From: an uncultured Chitinophagales bacterium
Lineage (GTDB): Bacteria; Bacteroidota; Bacteroidia; Chitinophagales; Chitinophagaceae
NCBI GenBank assembly: GCA_946886475.1
Contig: CAMPIQ010000030.1
Coordinates: forward strand, 1 to 27,454
DNA length: 27,454 nucleotides
Direction of reading: 5' to 3'
Position numbers and translations under genes: made by a program. Shown one piece after another: positions 9,201-15,965 of the stretch. Position 1 is the stretch's first letter; the number at the start of each line of letters is the position of its first letter. The notes below the pieces were generated by a model that searched no databases, was not told where the DNA came from, and worked only from the letters and a program-made list of their open reading frames with translations.

Positions 9201-9651
9201 CACAGTTGTTGATGAGAAAGAAATATTGAAGCTTGCGGAAGACAGATCGTACCGAAAATTTATTTACAGTCAGTTAAAGGAACTGGGAAAGCTATCCTTA
9301 TATCCGGCGAAATATGCAACCCGGATCAGGCTGGCCGAGAGTGAAATGTTTGTAATTGCTTCCGATGATTACGAACCTTCAAAATTGGTTTATCTGGGTG
9401 AACGAACTGTTACATTCATGGGGACTAAGCAAAAATTCCTTCTTTTCCAGGTAACATTTGAGGGAGAGGAATTTTCAGAAACTTACCTGGGGATCACAGG
9501 GCCTTATGATCTAAAAGGAAAGGATATGCTTACTGATACGGATGCAAGCGGTATTTACTGGGCAGAGGAATTTGAATTACCAAAGCTGGATCTGCAGTTG
9601 TCTGAATTACTGAAATCCATGGAAACCTATTTAATTGAGTCCAAAAAATAA
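6205..9651 (+). CDS. Large TraB/GumN-family protein with C-terminal repeat and helical modules
   Basis: A 1148-aa exported protein. ATG 6205 is preferred over TTG 6175 because it puts the signal peptide (about residues 5-21, ending TTFSQQQ) at the N-terminus. Residues about 25-290 are a TraB/GumN domain: GTMH at 47-50, ALEIDF with E76, and GAAH at 263-266 followed by PGETGVISLLREKG. This domain resembles the Tiki/TraB fold, in which such residues form a putative metallopeptidase centre; activity here is inferred only. The usual family protein stops near residue 290. Here three successive blocks of about 130-150 residues follow (about 310-442, 449-602 and 605-746; the first two contain a MPG or LPG motif and an F-x-SF end). 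An alpha-helical solenoid-like part follows (about 750-1040), then a final beta-rich segment. A TATCTTGG sequence at 6180-6187 may be its -7 box. Function unknown. Confidence 0.85.
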   Translation: MLRSRAGILVILLIIASTTFSQQQKWPNTLLWKISGNGLEKPSYLYGTMHLQDKRLFQFTDSVYSSLEKVDGFALEIDFNELMDSIFKRGFREAENEVLDKEDVKLDKKKIDRSVDSIMKELDLDPESLTKKDLKKIRDYRMNKLVQQGEMNTIVDGYLYGLALRMGKWVGGIEDVSDQLDLKDELGADLSPEEVFMPEKNLKSGLEELIKIYINSDLQSIAEYVDGKYHQDIMDKLLVQRNIKMAKRMDSLSSQRTMFFAVGAAHLPGETGVISLLREKGFVVSPVFSTQSITPEKYADKLQKLPWQKVENEAYQVEMPGMPGEHAMFGQMLKMKVYFDLPSMTFYMSGHTIASSGTADIDKAFANMADKMGNKEKKIKTKNISYGEIKGKEGSFDTQSGALRMRMMKKNNSVYFLMVVSTKKSNLDNQDVNKYFNSFLAKEFNASAEWTRFSIPGKGFTIDLPGTPKPNPVIDEKAEGSQWKFHTYDLVDNQKGMYYLIQVREIGAGYYLEGDSSYFSLYKQDISSRFEKMISEEQFSFGGWPAFRLEVSLKPDALFRMFNVIRGNRVYAIVVGGSDGADFSDAERAFSSFQLLEYEEESWSDLQTESFYTKAPASFIKNAVDSTLASSEEHFTSYDENTSVSFEVFKTVVSPFYWIKNDSTYYDLQVNAYKDYNDSVIHKQTVYNGNLKGIDYLLEKDNNNTLRKVRMFVNKDTLYALVAYIPKQMKDDRNVNLFFSEFSVRNEVMPVIYENKSRQLLQALRSDDSATFYSALSVLEQVSFSKDELPMLHEALVESYQETEDYYTVNDKISQVLEDMADGSTLKFIEKNYHGLENEKEHVKINMLQVLAHTKTLESYDLFKRLLIADPPAHGNADELNYPLHDSLSLTRTLFPELLRLASDSIMGEVVADVALVLLDSALITREDILPARQIFLQQAITKLQAIGEENENQPLLYRWIGILGHLNDTESNEVLKQVAALDDLEYKYDAILKLVKNNTVVDEKEILKLAEDRSYRKFIYSQLKELGKLSLYPAKYATRIRLAESEMFVIASDDYEPSKLVYLGERTVTFMGTKQKFLLFQVTFEGEEFSETYLGITGPYDLKGKDMLTDTDASGIYWAEEFELPKLDLQLSELLKSMETYLIESKK

Positions 9652-9754
9652 CCCAGCGAGGATGGCTTCATGTTTATCAAAAAGGGCCAGACCTTAAGCG
9701 GGTAAGTGAAAATTCTTTTTATTAAGCTCATCCAGACAACCACAGGGTAAAAAA

Positions 9755-9771
9755 ATTTTGAAATACAAGGT
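9755..9771. promoter_or_regulatory. Degenerate copy of the ACTTTG-N5-CAAAGT operator
   Basis: ATTTTGAAATACAAGGT matches the perfect palindrome at 10781-10797 at 15 of 17 positions and keeps the same AAATA spacer. It lies 27 bases (centre to centre) upstream of the perfect copy at 9782. Two sites this close suggest cooperative binding of a dimeric regulator (inference). Confidence 0.55.
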
Positions 9772-9781
9772 TCATGTGTTT

Positions 9782-9798
9782 ACTTTGTAATTCAAAGT
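9782..9798. promoter_or_regulatory. 17-bp palindromic operator candidate ACTTTG-N5-CAAAGT, copy A
   Basis: ACTTTGTAATTCAAAGT has perfect 6-bp inverted arms and ends seven bases before ATG 9806. Its left arm overlaps TTACTTTG (9780-9787), a near-match to the Bacteroidota -7 box, so a protein bound here would cover the promoter. The site recurs in front of the gene at 10808, on the other side of a winged-helix regulator gene, which is the likely source of the binding protein (inference). Confidence 0.65.
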
Positions 9799-9805
9799 GC
9801 TTTAT

Positions 9806-10450
9806 ATGACCGATCAAAACCAGCATCTGGATGCGCTCAAAGACATCAGGAGAATGATGCAACGATCCAGCCGTTTCATTTCCTTAAGCGGATTAAGTGG
9901 CATTGCTGCAGGCATTTGGGCCCTGATTGGAGCTTATTTTGCTTATGACTGGATCTATGAATTTTCAATTGGTACCGGAAATGATGTATATGGTTTGAGA
10001 ACATTCGACGACCTGAAAATCAACCTCATTCTTTTGGCTTGTGCAATATTGGTCCTGTCGTTTTTGTCGGCCTTGTTCTTTACCTGGAGGTGGGCTTCAA
10101 AAAATAAACTTCCACTTTGGGATCATACATCAAAACAACTTGTTATTAATACGGCTATACCGCTGATTGCCGGTGGATTATTCATTATGGCCATGCTGCA
10201 ATACAATGAATGGCGTTTTGTAGCACCGGCCTGCCTGATATTCTATGGTGTTGCGCTGGTAAGTGGAAGTAAGTATACCGTTAGTGATATCAGGTATCTG
10301 GGTTATATGGAAATTATGCTGGGACTGATCAATACACAATACATAGGAAAGGGACTTTATTTTTGGGCCTTTGGTTTTGGTGTGTTACACATTATTTATG
10401 GATTTTTAATGTGGTGGAAATATGAGCGCCGTCCAAATGAAAATATTTAA
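9806..10450 (+). CDS. Polytopic membrane protein upstream of winged-helix regulator
   Basis: A 214-aa protein with a short hydrophilic N-terminus (MTDQNQHLDALKDIRRMMQRSS) and about six predicted transmembrane segments. I chose ATG 9806; a GTG nine bases upstream overlaps the palindromic site and is less likely. I recognise no catalytic motif. In Bacteroidota a membrane protein of this type often precedes a small winged-helix regulator, and here the regulator frame overlaps its end by 29 bases, so the two are probably translated together. It may sense an envelope signal for the regulator, but nothing in the sequence proves this. Confidence 0.8.
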   Translation: MTDQNQHLDALKDIRRMMQRSSRFISLSGLSGIAAGIWALIGAYFAYDWIYEFSIGTGNDVYGLRTFDDLKINLILLACAILVLSFLSALFFTWRWASKNKLPLWDHTSKQLVINTAIPLIAGGLFIMAMLQYNEWRFVAPACLIFYGVALVSGSKYTVSDIRYLGYMEIMLGLINTQYIGKGLYFWAFGFGVLHIIYGFLMWWKYERRPNENI

Positions 10451-10763
10451 TGCACGAATGGCAGTGAACAATCCCATATCAGGATTAAATAAAACTTTTG
10501 ATAACCGTGTCCGTCTCGGGGTTATGAGCATACTTGTGGTAAACGACGAGGTGAACTTTAATGACCTTAAACAAATGCTGGAAGTAACGGATGGTAATCT
10601 TGCCTCACACCTTCAGACACTGGAAGAAAATGGTTTTATCAAGGTACACAAAGGCTTCATCGGCAGGAAAACAAATACTACGTATTCAATTACCAGGGCC
10701 GGGCAAAAAGCCTTCCAGGAACATATTGAAGGATTGGAAAAAATGATCAAAGGATTCAAATAA
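10422..10763 (+). CDS. Small winged-helix transcriptional regulator
   Basis: A protein of at most 113 aa with one winged helix-turn-helix domain. FDNRVRLGVMSILVVNDEVNFNDLKQ forms the first helices, LEVTDGNLASHLQTLEENGFIKVHK the recognition helix and following strand, and TTYSITRAGQKAFQEHIEGLEKMIKGF the wing and C-terminal helix. This is the short MarR/ArsR-like form, often found near creD in Bacteroidota. No metal- or ligand-binding motif is visible. Possible starts are ATG 10422, 10437 and 10458; the last (MAVNNPISGLNKTF) fits family length best, while the first is preceded by GGTGGA. It overlaps the upstream membrane-protein gene. Matching palindromes lie in front of both neighbours (9782 and 10781), making autoregulation and local control likely (inference). 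Confidence 0.88.
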   Translation: MSAVQMKIFNARMAVNNPISGLNKTFDNRVRLGVMSILVVNDEVNFNDLKQMLEVTDGNLASHLQTLEENGFIKVHKGFIGRKTNTTYSITRAGQKAFQEHIEGLEKMIKGFK

Positions 10764-10780
10764 TTTTTTTTTGTTCAATT

Positions 10781-10797
10781 ACTTTGAAATACAAAGT
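10781..10797. promoter_or_regulatory. 17-bp palindromic operator candidate ACTTTG-N5-CAAAGT, copy B
   Basis: ACTTTGAAATACAAAGT has perfect 6-bp arms, 18 bases after the regulator stop and 10 bases before ATG 10808. Like copy A it overlaps a TTACTTTG -7-like box (10779-10786). This position suggests a second, internal promoter driving the membrane-protein/creD part of the cluster under the same control. Confidence 0.65.
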
Positions 10798-10807
10798 GCT
10801 TTTAAAA

Positions 10808-11200
10808 ATGAATAAATATAAGGTTCTGGCAAAATTATACCTGTCCACCAATATGACCATCACAATAATTGTTTTGGCCACCTGCCTGGTATTTAACTGG
10901 AACATCAACATGATGTTTGCCGCTCTCAATGCCTGTTTTGTAATGAGCATTCCGGCCGTGATACTGGTGAGTTCAATTCACTGGATCCTCAAAAGGATAG
11001 AAGTGGAAATTTCATTTGCATGGATCTTACTTCTTTCTTTCATCCCACTCTTCATTGTGGTACCCGCTATTTTATTCGTTGATCAGCTTCCGGGTGATGT
11101 GTTCTATCTGGTGGTGCTTGGAGTGGTTAGCAGTTACACTGGTTTATTAGGTCAGGGTATCTCTATCACCAAATTATTTAAATCAGATAAAAATGGATAA
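10808..11200 (+). CDS. Membrane protein, 130 aa
   Basis: A 130-residue hydrophobic protein with about four transmembrane segments (approximately residues 13-32, 36-53, 66-85 and 92-117) and short basic ends (MNKYKVLAK at the start, KLFKSDKNG at the end). I start it at ATG 10808; a TTG 24 bases upstream would place the initiation codon inside the palindromic site. No family is recognised. Its end overlaps the next gene by eight bases, so it belongs to the same operon as the next membrane protein and creD. Confidence 0.75.
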   Translation: MNKYKVLAKLYLSTNMTITIIVLATCLVFNWNINMMFAALNACFVMSIPAVILVSSIHWILKRIEVEISFAWILLLSFIPLFIVVPAILFVDQLPGDVFYLVVLGVVSSYTGLLGQGISITKLFKSDKNG

Positions 11201-11666
11201 GCAAATCAGACTGATAAGAGGCCTGTTATTGTTTTTTATGATCTCTCTTTTTCTTAGTGGACTGACTGCTATTCCTGTTGATACGGAACTTGAATTACTG
11301 CTTCCTTTATTTTCCCCGGATACTCAAATGTATCACTGGCTGGAAAAGGTATTGACTGCTTATAAAGAAGTAAAGGAGATACACCCATTCTTACTATATG
11401 GATATGACTGGCTGGCATTTGCTCATTTTATCCTCGCCATACTTTTTATAGGCCCATATCGGGACCCGGTGAAAAATATCTGGGTTATTGAATTTGGAAT
11501 GATCGCCTGCACGCTCATTCTCCCGCTTGCTTTGATAGCAGGATATTTCAGGGGTATTCCCATCGGCTGGCAAATGATCGATTGCTCTTTTGCAGTATTT
11601 GGTTTTTACCCTTTATGGATCTGTTACACTAAAACAAAACAAATCAACTCAACTATCAACAATTAA
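11193..11666 (+). CDS. Membrane protein, 157 aa, upstream of creD
   Basis: A 157-aa protein with about four transmembrane segments (near residues 8-28, 72-90, 97-117 and 125-147) and an extracytoplasmic loop of about 40 residues after the first segment. The GYFRGIPIGWQMIDCSFAVFG stretch near residue 120 looks conserved-like, but I cannot assign it to a family from memory. It overlaps the preceding gene and lies eight bases before creD, so it is probably co-expressed with both. Confidence 0.75.
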   Translation: MDKQIRLIRGLLLFFMISLFLSGLTAIPVDTELELLLPLFSPDTQMYHWLEKVLTAYKEVKEIHPFLLYGYDWLAFAHFILAILFIGPYRDPVKNIWVIEFGMIACTLILPLALIAGYFRGIPIGWQMIDCSFAVFGFYPLWICYTKTKQINSTINN

Positions 11667-11674
11667 CATCTAAC

Positions 11675-13006
11675 ATGGAATCAACACTTCAGGCCTTATG
11701 GTCAAAATCAAAACTACTGGTGAAAGCTCTTGTTATAGGCTTCATTATCCTTTTATTGCAAATACCTACTTTTTATATCAAAGAACTGATCAGTGAAAGG
11801 GAAGCCCGTCAAAAGGTAGCTGTAGCTGAAGTAAGCGGCCGGTGGGCAGGCAAACAAAACCTGGCAGGACCTGTACTGGTTTTGCCTTACAGAAAATCTA
11901 ATGAAGACTCCATACAGCAAACAAATACAAGGCAAAATGCCTATTTCCTTCCTGATGAACTTAAAATAACATCAGAGATCAGTCCTGAAGAAAAATACAG
12001 GGGCATTTATAAAGTAATGCTGTATACATCACAGATCAGTATGAGCGGGTCTTTTGCAGGCCTGCACCTTGAGAAATTAAACATCAAACCTGAAGAGGTA
12101 ATTTGGGACGAAGCTTACCTTTCGATCCATATTGCAGACATGAAAGGTTTGAATGAAGACGTCAAACTAAAATGGAAAGATAAAAATATAGATGTTTCAA
12201 CGGATGATATTGAAGGCCGGTACCTGGTTGCCAGGCTTAACCTGCAAAGCCTGGCTGATGCAACCAATTCCAGATTTTCTGCAGAGATAAATATCAGCGG
12301 TTCTCAGCAATTGTTGTTTACACCCGTTGGCCGCACAACAACTGTACATGTAAAGGCCAGATGGCCTCATCCAAGTTTTACCGGCGACATCCTGCCCCTT
12401 ACGAGCGACATAAAAAAGGATAGTTTTTATGCCCAATGGAAAAGCATTGCACAAAAAAGGGAGTTCCCGCAACAATGGAAGGACCATGCATTTGAATTCT
12501 ATGACAATACAGATTCAAATGTAACAGACATCAAAGGGAATATAAACTATGCATCGTTTGGTGTAGACCTCTTTGTGCCGGTAAATGATTATCAGAAGAT
12601 CATGCGCTCAATAAAATATGCTGCTTTATGTATCCTTCTCACTTTCGCTGCTTTTTTTATTGTGGAGATCACAAATAAAAGATCCCTGCATCCTTTTCAG
12701 TATGGACTGGTGGGCGTTGCATTAGTGTTGTTTTATACGCTGTTGCTTTCCATTTCTGAGTATACCGGATTTGATCTGGCCTACATTATTGCATCGGTGT
12801 GCACTATCGGACTTATAGCCTGGTTTGTAAAAGGCATGCTGGATTCCTCAAGGCTCACCACTATTTTATCTGTGGTGCTGATGCTATTGTATACATATAT
12901 GTTCGTAATTCTTCAGATGCAGGATTATTCGTTGATACTGGGAAGTGTTGGATTGTTTATAACACTTGCCGTTATCATGCATTTTTCAAAAAAAATCAAA
13001 TGGTAA
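11675..13006 (+). CDS. creD: CreD-family inner membrane protein
   Basis: A 443-aa protein matching the CreD family in length and topology. One N-terminal transmembrane segment (about residues 15-36) is followed by a large periplasmic domain (about 40-305), then five closely spaced transmembrane segments (about 310-440). The N-terminal SEREARQKVAVAEVSGRWAGKQNLAGPVLVLPY block and the later NYASFGVDLFVPVNDYQK block are typical. In Enterobacteria CreD belongs to the CreBC regulon and is linked to envelope integrity and beta-lactam or colicin tolerance; its molecular activity is unknown. No creB or creC is nearby; the winged-helix regulator and its palindromes probably replace them here (inference). 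Confidence 0.92.
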   Translation: MESTLQALWSKSKLLVKALVIGFIILLLQIPTFYIKELISEREARQKVAVAEVSGRWAGKQNLAGPVLVLPYRKSNEDSIQQTNTRQNAYFLPDELKITSEISPEEKYRGIYKVMLYTSQISMSGSFAGLHLEKLNIKPEEVIWDEAYLSIHIADMKGLNEDVKLKWKDKNIDVSTDDIEGRYLVARLNLQSLADATNSRFSAEINISGSQQLLFTPVGRTTTVHVKARWPHPSFTGDILPLTSDIKKDSFYAQWKSIAQKREFPQQWKDHAFEFYDNTDSNVTDIKGNINYASFGVDLFVPVNDYQKIMRSIKYAALCILLTFAAFFIVEITNKRSLHPFQYGLVGVALVLFYTLLLSISEYTGFDLAYIIASVCTIGLIAWFVKGMLDSSRLTTILSVVLMLLYTYMFVILQMQDYSLILGSVGLFITLAVIMHFSKKIKW

Positions 13007-13014
13007 CTATTTAA

Positions 13015-14427
13015 ATGCCTGGTATGAAAATTAAAATGATTTTGCCTGCTTTAACCGAAGCCAAAAGTGCTTACTGGCGGCCCATTAAATATTCACTATT
13101 CCCGCCTCTGGGCCTCGCAACACTGGCTGCATATTGTAATGATGATGATGAAATTGAATTGCTGGACGAGCATGTGGAGCATGTGGAAATAAATGATCAG
13201 CCGGATATAGTGGTGATCCAGGTGTATATCACCAATGCTTTCCGAGCATATGCCATGGCTGATCATTACAGGAAAAAAGGCGTTTATGTTTGCCTGGGAG
13301 GTTTGCACGTTACCGCTCTGCCAGGGGAAGCCGCTGCTCATGCAGATAGTATTTTTATCGGGCCAGGAGAAGACAGTTTTCCTGCTTTCCTGAATGATTT
13401 CAGAAATGGGCTGGCGAAGAAAATATATGTAAACAGTCAGCGTACCATCCAGGATATTCCCCCCATCAGGAGAGACCTGATTAAAAGGTCTCTTTATCTG
13501 GTGCCTAATTCCATTGTTGTTTCAAGGGGTTGTCCCCACCATTGCGATTTTTGTTACAAGGACGCCTTTTTCGAAGGTGGGAAATCTTTTTATACCCAAC
13601 GGGTAGATCATGCACTTGCAGAAATTGAAAGATTGCCGGGCAGGCATTTATATTTTCTTGATGACCATTTGTTGGGCAATGACAAATTTGCTTCCGGTTT
13701 GTTTCAGGGTATGCGCGGTATGAATCGGGTATTTCAGGGCGCTTCAACCATTGATGCAATCTTAAGGGGAACCCTGATTGAAAAAGCTGCGGTTGCAGGA
13801 TTGCGTTCTGTATTTGTAGGTTTTGAAACATTGAGTGCCATCAATCTTCACCAGTCCAATAAAAAACAAAACCTGGATAAGGATTATTCTGAAGCCATTA
13901 AAAGGCTGCATTCATTGGGAATAATGATCAACGGAAGTTTTGTTTTTGGTTTGGATGATGATAAAAAAGACGTTTTCAAACGTACGGTTGACTGGGCGGT
14001 CAAAAACGGACTTACTACATGCACTTTTCACATCCTGACCCCATACCCCGGCACCAGGCTTTTTAAAACAATGGAGCAGCAGGGCAGGATACTTCACACT
14101 AACTGGGATCAGTACGATACAAGGCAGGTTGTTTTTAAAACAACAGGATTAAGCGCTGAACAACTAAAGAACGGCTATGACTGGGCTTATAAATCTTTCT
14201 ACTCATGGAGCAATATTGCCAGGGCAAGTTGGCAGCATGATGAAATAAAACATAAGCTCAAGCATTTTGCCTATGCAGGAGGCTGGAAAAAGTTTGAACC
14301 CCTTTGGAATTTTATGATCAAAACCCGGGGATTGAATAAGATGTTGCCATTGCTGGAAGCGATACTAGCCAGGGTGAGGCCTGGAAATATAAAAAATGAA
14401 CGTTCACCATTTCCAGCCATTGCATGA
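13015..14427 (+). CDS. B12-binding-domain radical SAM protein
   Basis: A 470-aa radical SAM enzyme. An N-terminal cobalamin-binding-like Rossmann domain (about residues 5-130) carries the GGLHVTALPGEA pattern and a GPGEDSFPAFL end. The radical SAM core follows, with the iron-sulfur cluster motif C173-x3-C177-x2-C180 (RGCPHHCDFCY). Further core landmarks are FLDDHLLGN, FVGFETLS and GSFVFGLDDD. A C-terminal extension of about 120 residues is rich in Trp and Tyr. Members of this class carry out methylation or other radical chemistry on lipids, tetrapyrroles or natural products; the substrate is not predictable here. It begins eight bases after creD and overlaps the next gene by four bases. ATG 13024 is an alternative start. 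The lipid-kinase neighbour hints at a lipid substrate, a weak inference. Confidence 0.92.
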   Translation: MPGMKIKMILPALTEAKSAYWRPIKYSLFPPLGLATLAAYCNDDDEIELLDEHVEHVEINDQPDIVVIQVYITNAFRAYAMADHYRKKGVYVCLGGLHVTALPGEAAAHADSIFIGPGEDSFPAFLNDFRNGLAKKIYVNSQRTIQDIPPIRRDLIKRSLYLVPNSIVVSRGCPHHCDFCYKDAFFEGGKSFYTQRVDHALAEIERLPGRHLYFLDDHLLGNDKFASGLFQGMRGMNRVFQGASTIDAILRGTLIEKAAVAGLRSVFVGFETLSAINLHQSNKKQNLDKDYSEAIKRLHSLGIMINGSFVFGLDDDKKDVFKRTVDWAVKNGLTTCTFHILTPYPGTRLFKTMEQQGRILHTNWDQYDTRQVVFKTTGLSAEQLKNGYDWAYKSFYSWSNIARASWQHDEIKHKLKHFAYAGGWKKFEPLWNFMIKTRGLNKMLPLLEAILARVRPGNIKNERSPFPAIA

Positions 14428-14846
14428 TGAAACATTCAAAGCATATTTTAAATACATGGTTATTGGGAGTTTTTCTGCATCCGGTTATCTATGTCATTTA
14501 TTTTACGATACCCCCTGATGTCATCACGTATACATTTCTTTCTTCCCTGATGATGGGTATGATCTTTTCATTCCCGGCATTTATAATATCAGCACTGTTG
14601 TTCAGGTTTTTGGTAAAGCAGGACTGGTCATTGTGGGTCAAATACCTGATGTTGGTTTCGGGGGCGGCATCAGGTGTATTCAAGGTGGCTATTGTATTTG
14701 CTGCTCTTACCTCCACCAGTTTCTACCTCGATTTCATACTGGAGTTATGTGTCCCCGGAATTATTTCCGCAGCGGTTTCGCCATTGTTTATGTATAAAAA
14801 ATTAACGAGTCAATTAAATTCTTTCGTAAACCTGAATTGTAAATGA
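14424..14846 (+). CDS. Small membrane protein, 140 aa
   Basis: A 140-residue protein with about four transmembrane segments (approximately residues 10-28, 33-62, 72-92 and 100-122). I do not recognise a family. It starts inside the stop of the radical SAM gene (ATGA overlap; a second ATG follows three bases later) and ends in an ATGA overlap with the diacylglycerol-kinase-family gene. This linkage implies a stoichiometric membrane partner in the same process, but no motif indicates an activity. Confidence 0.72.
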   Translation: MMKHSKHILNTWLLGVFLHPVIYVIYFTIPPDVITYTFLSSLMMGMIFSFPAFIISALLFRFLVKQDWSLWVKYLMLVSGAASGVFKVAIVFAALTSTSFYLDFILELCVPGIISAAVSPLFMYKKLTSQLNSFVNLNCK

Positions 14847-15259
14847 AGTATAAAGAATTAAATGTAGCCAGGCCCATATGCAGGGAAAAGCGAACTTTTG
14901 TTTTTATCAGGTCAAGGCTTAAAAGTTTTGCCTATGCAGCAAATGGTATATCAGTGTTTTTTAAAACAGAGACCAATGCCGCTATCCATCTTTTTGTTGC
15001 CTTCCTGGTTTTAATCGTATCCGTTTTATTAAATATCAGTTCTGCTGAAATAATAGTGGTTACGTTTTCCATTGCATTTGTCTGGGTTACTGAAATGATC
15101 AATACTGCAATTGAACGAACAATGGACCTGATCAGCCCTGAGGAACATCCTGAGGTAAAGTTGATAAAAGATATAGCAGCAGGCGCTGTGCTGATGGCTT
15201 CCATATCTGCGGTGATTGCAGGCTGCATAATATTCATTCCAAAATTGTTTCTGGTATGA
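14843..15259 (+). CDS. Diacylglycerol kinase family protein (DgkA/undecaprenol kinase type)
   Basis: A 138-aa integral membrane lipid kinase of the prokaryotic DgkA family. The signature parts are SFAYAANGISVFFKTETNAAIH (about residues 28-49), then the catalytic helix E84-x2-N87-x3-E91 in TEMINTAIERTMD, and KDIAAGAVL near residue 112. Three transmembrane helices are visible. Members phosphorylate diacylglycerol or undecaprenol with ATP, recycling lipid carriers of envelope synthesis. The N-terminus is about 20 residues longer than usual, but ATG 14843 is the only start and overlaps the upstream stop (ATGA). It overlaps the DUF1361 gene in the same way. Confidence 0.92.
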   Translation: MKYKELNVARPICREKRTFVFIRSRLKSFAYAANGISVFFKTETNAAIHLFVAFLVLIVSVLLNISSAEIIVVTFSIAFVWVTEMINTAIERTMDLISPEEHPEVKLIKDIAAGAVLMASISAVIAGCIIFIPKLFLV

Positions 15260-15915
15260 AATACTTAAGACTTGTAATTCCAAAAACTGAGGCGAACCAG
15301 GTTCTGATCATGTCTTCCATTTTCAGTATGGCGCTTATAACTTTCAGAATTTCCTATACAGGATTTCCCATGTTCGTTTTCCTTGTCTGGAACCTGTTCC
15401 TCGCCGGCATTCCTTATCTGATTTCAACCTGGATGGGTAAACATATCCAGGAAAGGAATGAACTTGTATTCTTTATTTCCTTTATCATATGGCTGCTGTT
15501 TATTCCCAATTCTTTTTATATCATAACCGATCTGTTTCACCTTCATCAAAGAGAATCTGTTCCTCTGTGGTACGACCTTGCCTTGTTATTTTCGTTTGCC
15601 TGGAGCGGGCTTTTATATGGTATTGTTTCGGTGAGACAAATGGAAAAAATATTCGAAGGTTATTTTTCCAAAAGGTTTGATCTCTTATTCATTGTTCCGG
15701 TAATGTTTTTAAACAGTCTTGGTGTTTATGTTGGACGATATTTGCGATTCAACAGCTGGGATGTTATTGCTAATCCATTTCAACTGGCTGGAGATATTAC
15801 TTATCTTTTTTTGCATCCGGTTCAAAACAGGCTGGATTGGAGTATGATCACCTGTTATACTTTGCTGATGACCCTGATCTATACTGCCATTAAAAAACTA
15901 TCAAAGGTCTTATAA
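15256..15915 (+). CDS. DUF1361 domain membrane protein
   Basis: A 219-aa polytopic membrane protein of the DUF1361 family, with about six to seven transmembrane segments. Family blocks are visible: WLLFIPNSFYIITDLFHLH near residues 79-97 and SLGVYVGRYLRFNSWDVIANP near 154-174. The conserved polar residues (Asn, Asp, His, Arg) inside or beside membrane segments suggest an enzymatic or transport role, but the function is unknown. The start is in an ATGA overlap with the lipid kinase gene. This is the last gene of the 9806-15915 run, and a hairpin shared with the convergent gene follows. Confidence 0.85.
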   Translation: MKYLRLVIPKTEANQVLIMSSIFSMALITFRISYTGFPMFVFLVWNLFLAGIPYLISTWMGKHIQERNELVFFISFIIWLLFIPNSFYIITDLFHLHQRESVPLWYDLALLFSFAWSGLLYGIVSVRQMEKIFEGYFSKRFDLLFIVPVMFLNSLGVYVGRYLRFNSWDVIANPFQLAGDITYLFLHPVQNRLDWSMITCYTLLMTLIYTAIKKLSKVL

Positions 15916-15941
15916 AACAAAAGCCCCGCTTGTACGGGGCT
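15911..15941 (-). terminator. Intrinsic terminator hairpin (for the 1139-aa gene)
   Basis: AGCCCCG (15922-15928), loop CTTGTA, CGGGGCT (15935-15941): a 7-bp GC-rich stem. Read on the minus strand it is followed by a T-rich run (complement of 15913-15921), so it fits best as the terminator of the minus-strand gene ending at 15966. On the plus strand no T-run follows, but the hairpin may still help end the DUF1361 transcript. Confidence 0.8.
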
Positions 15942-15965
15942 CCTGAAGTATTTAACTATGGAAAC

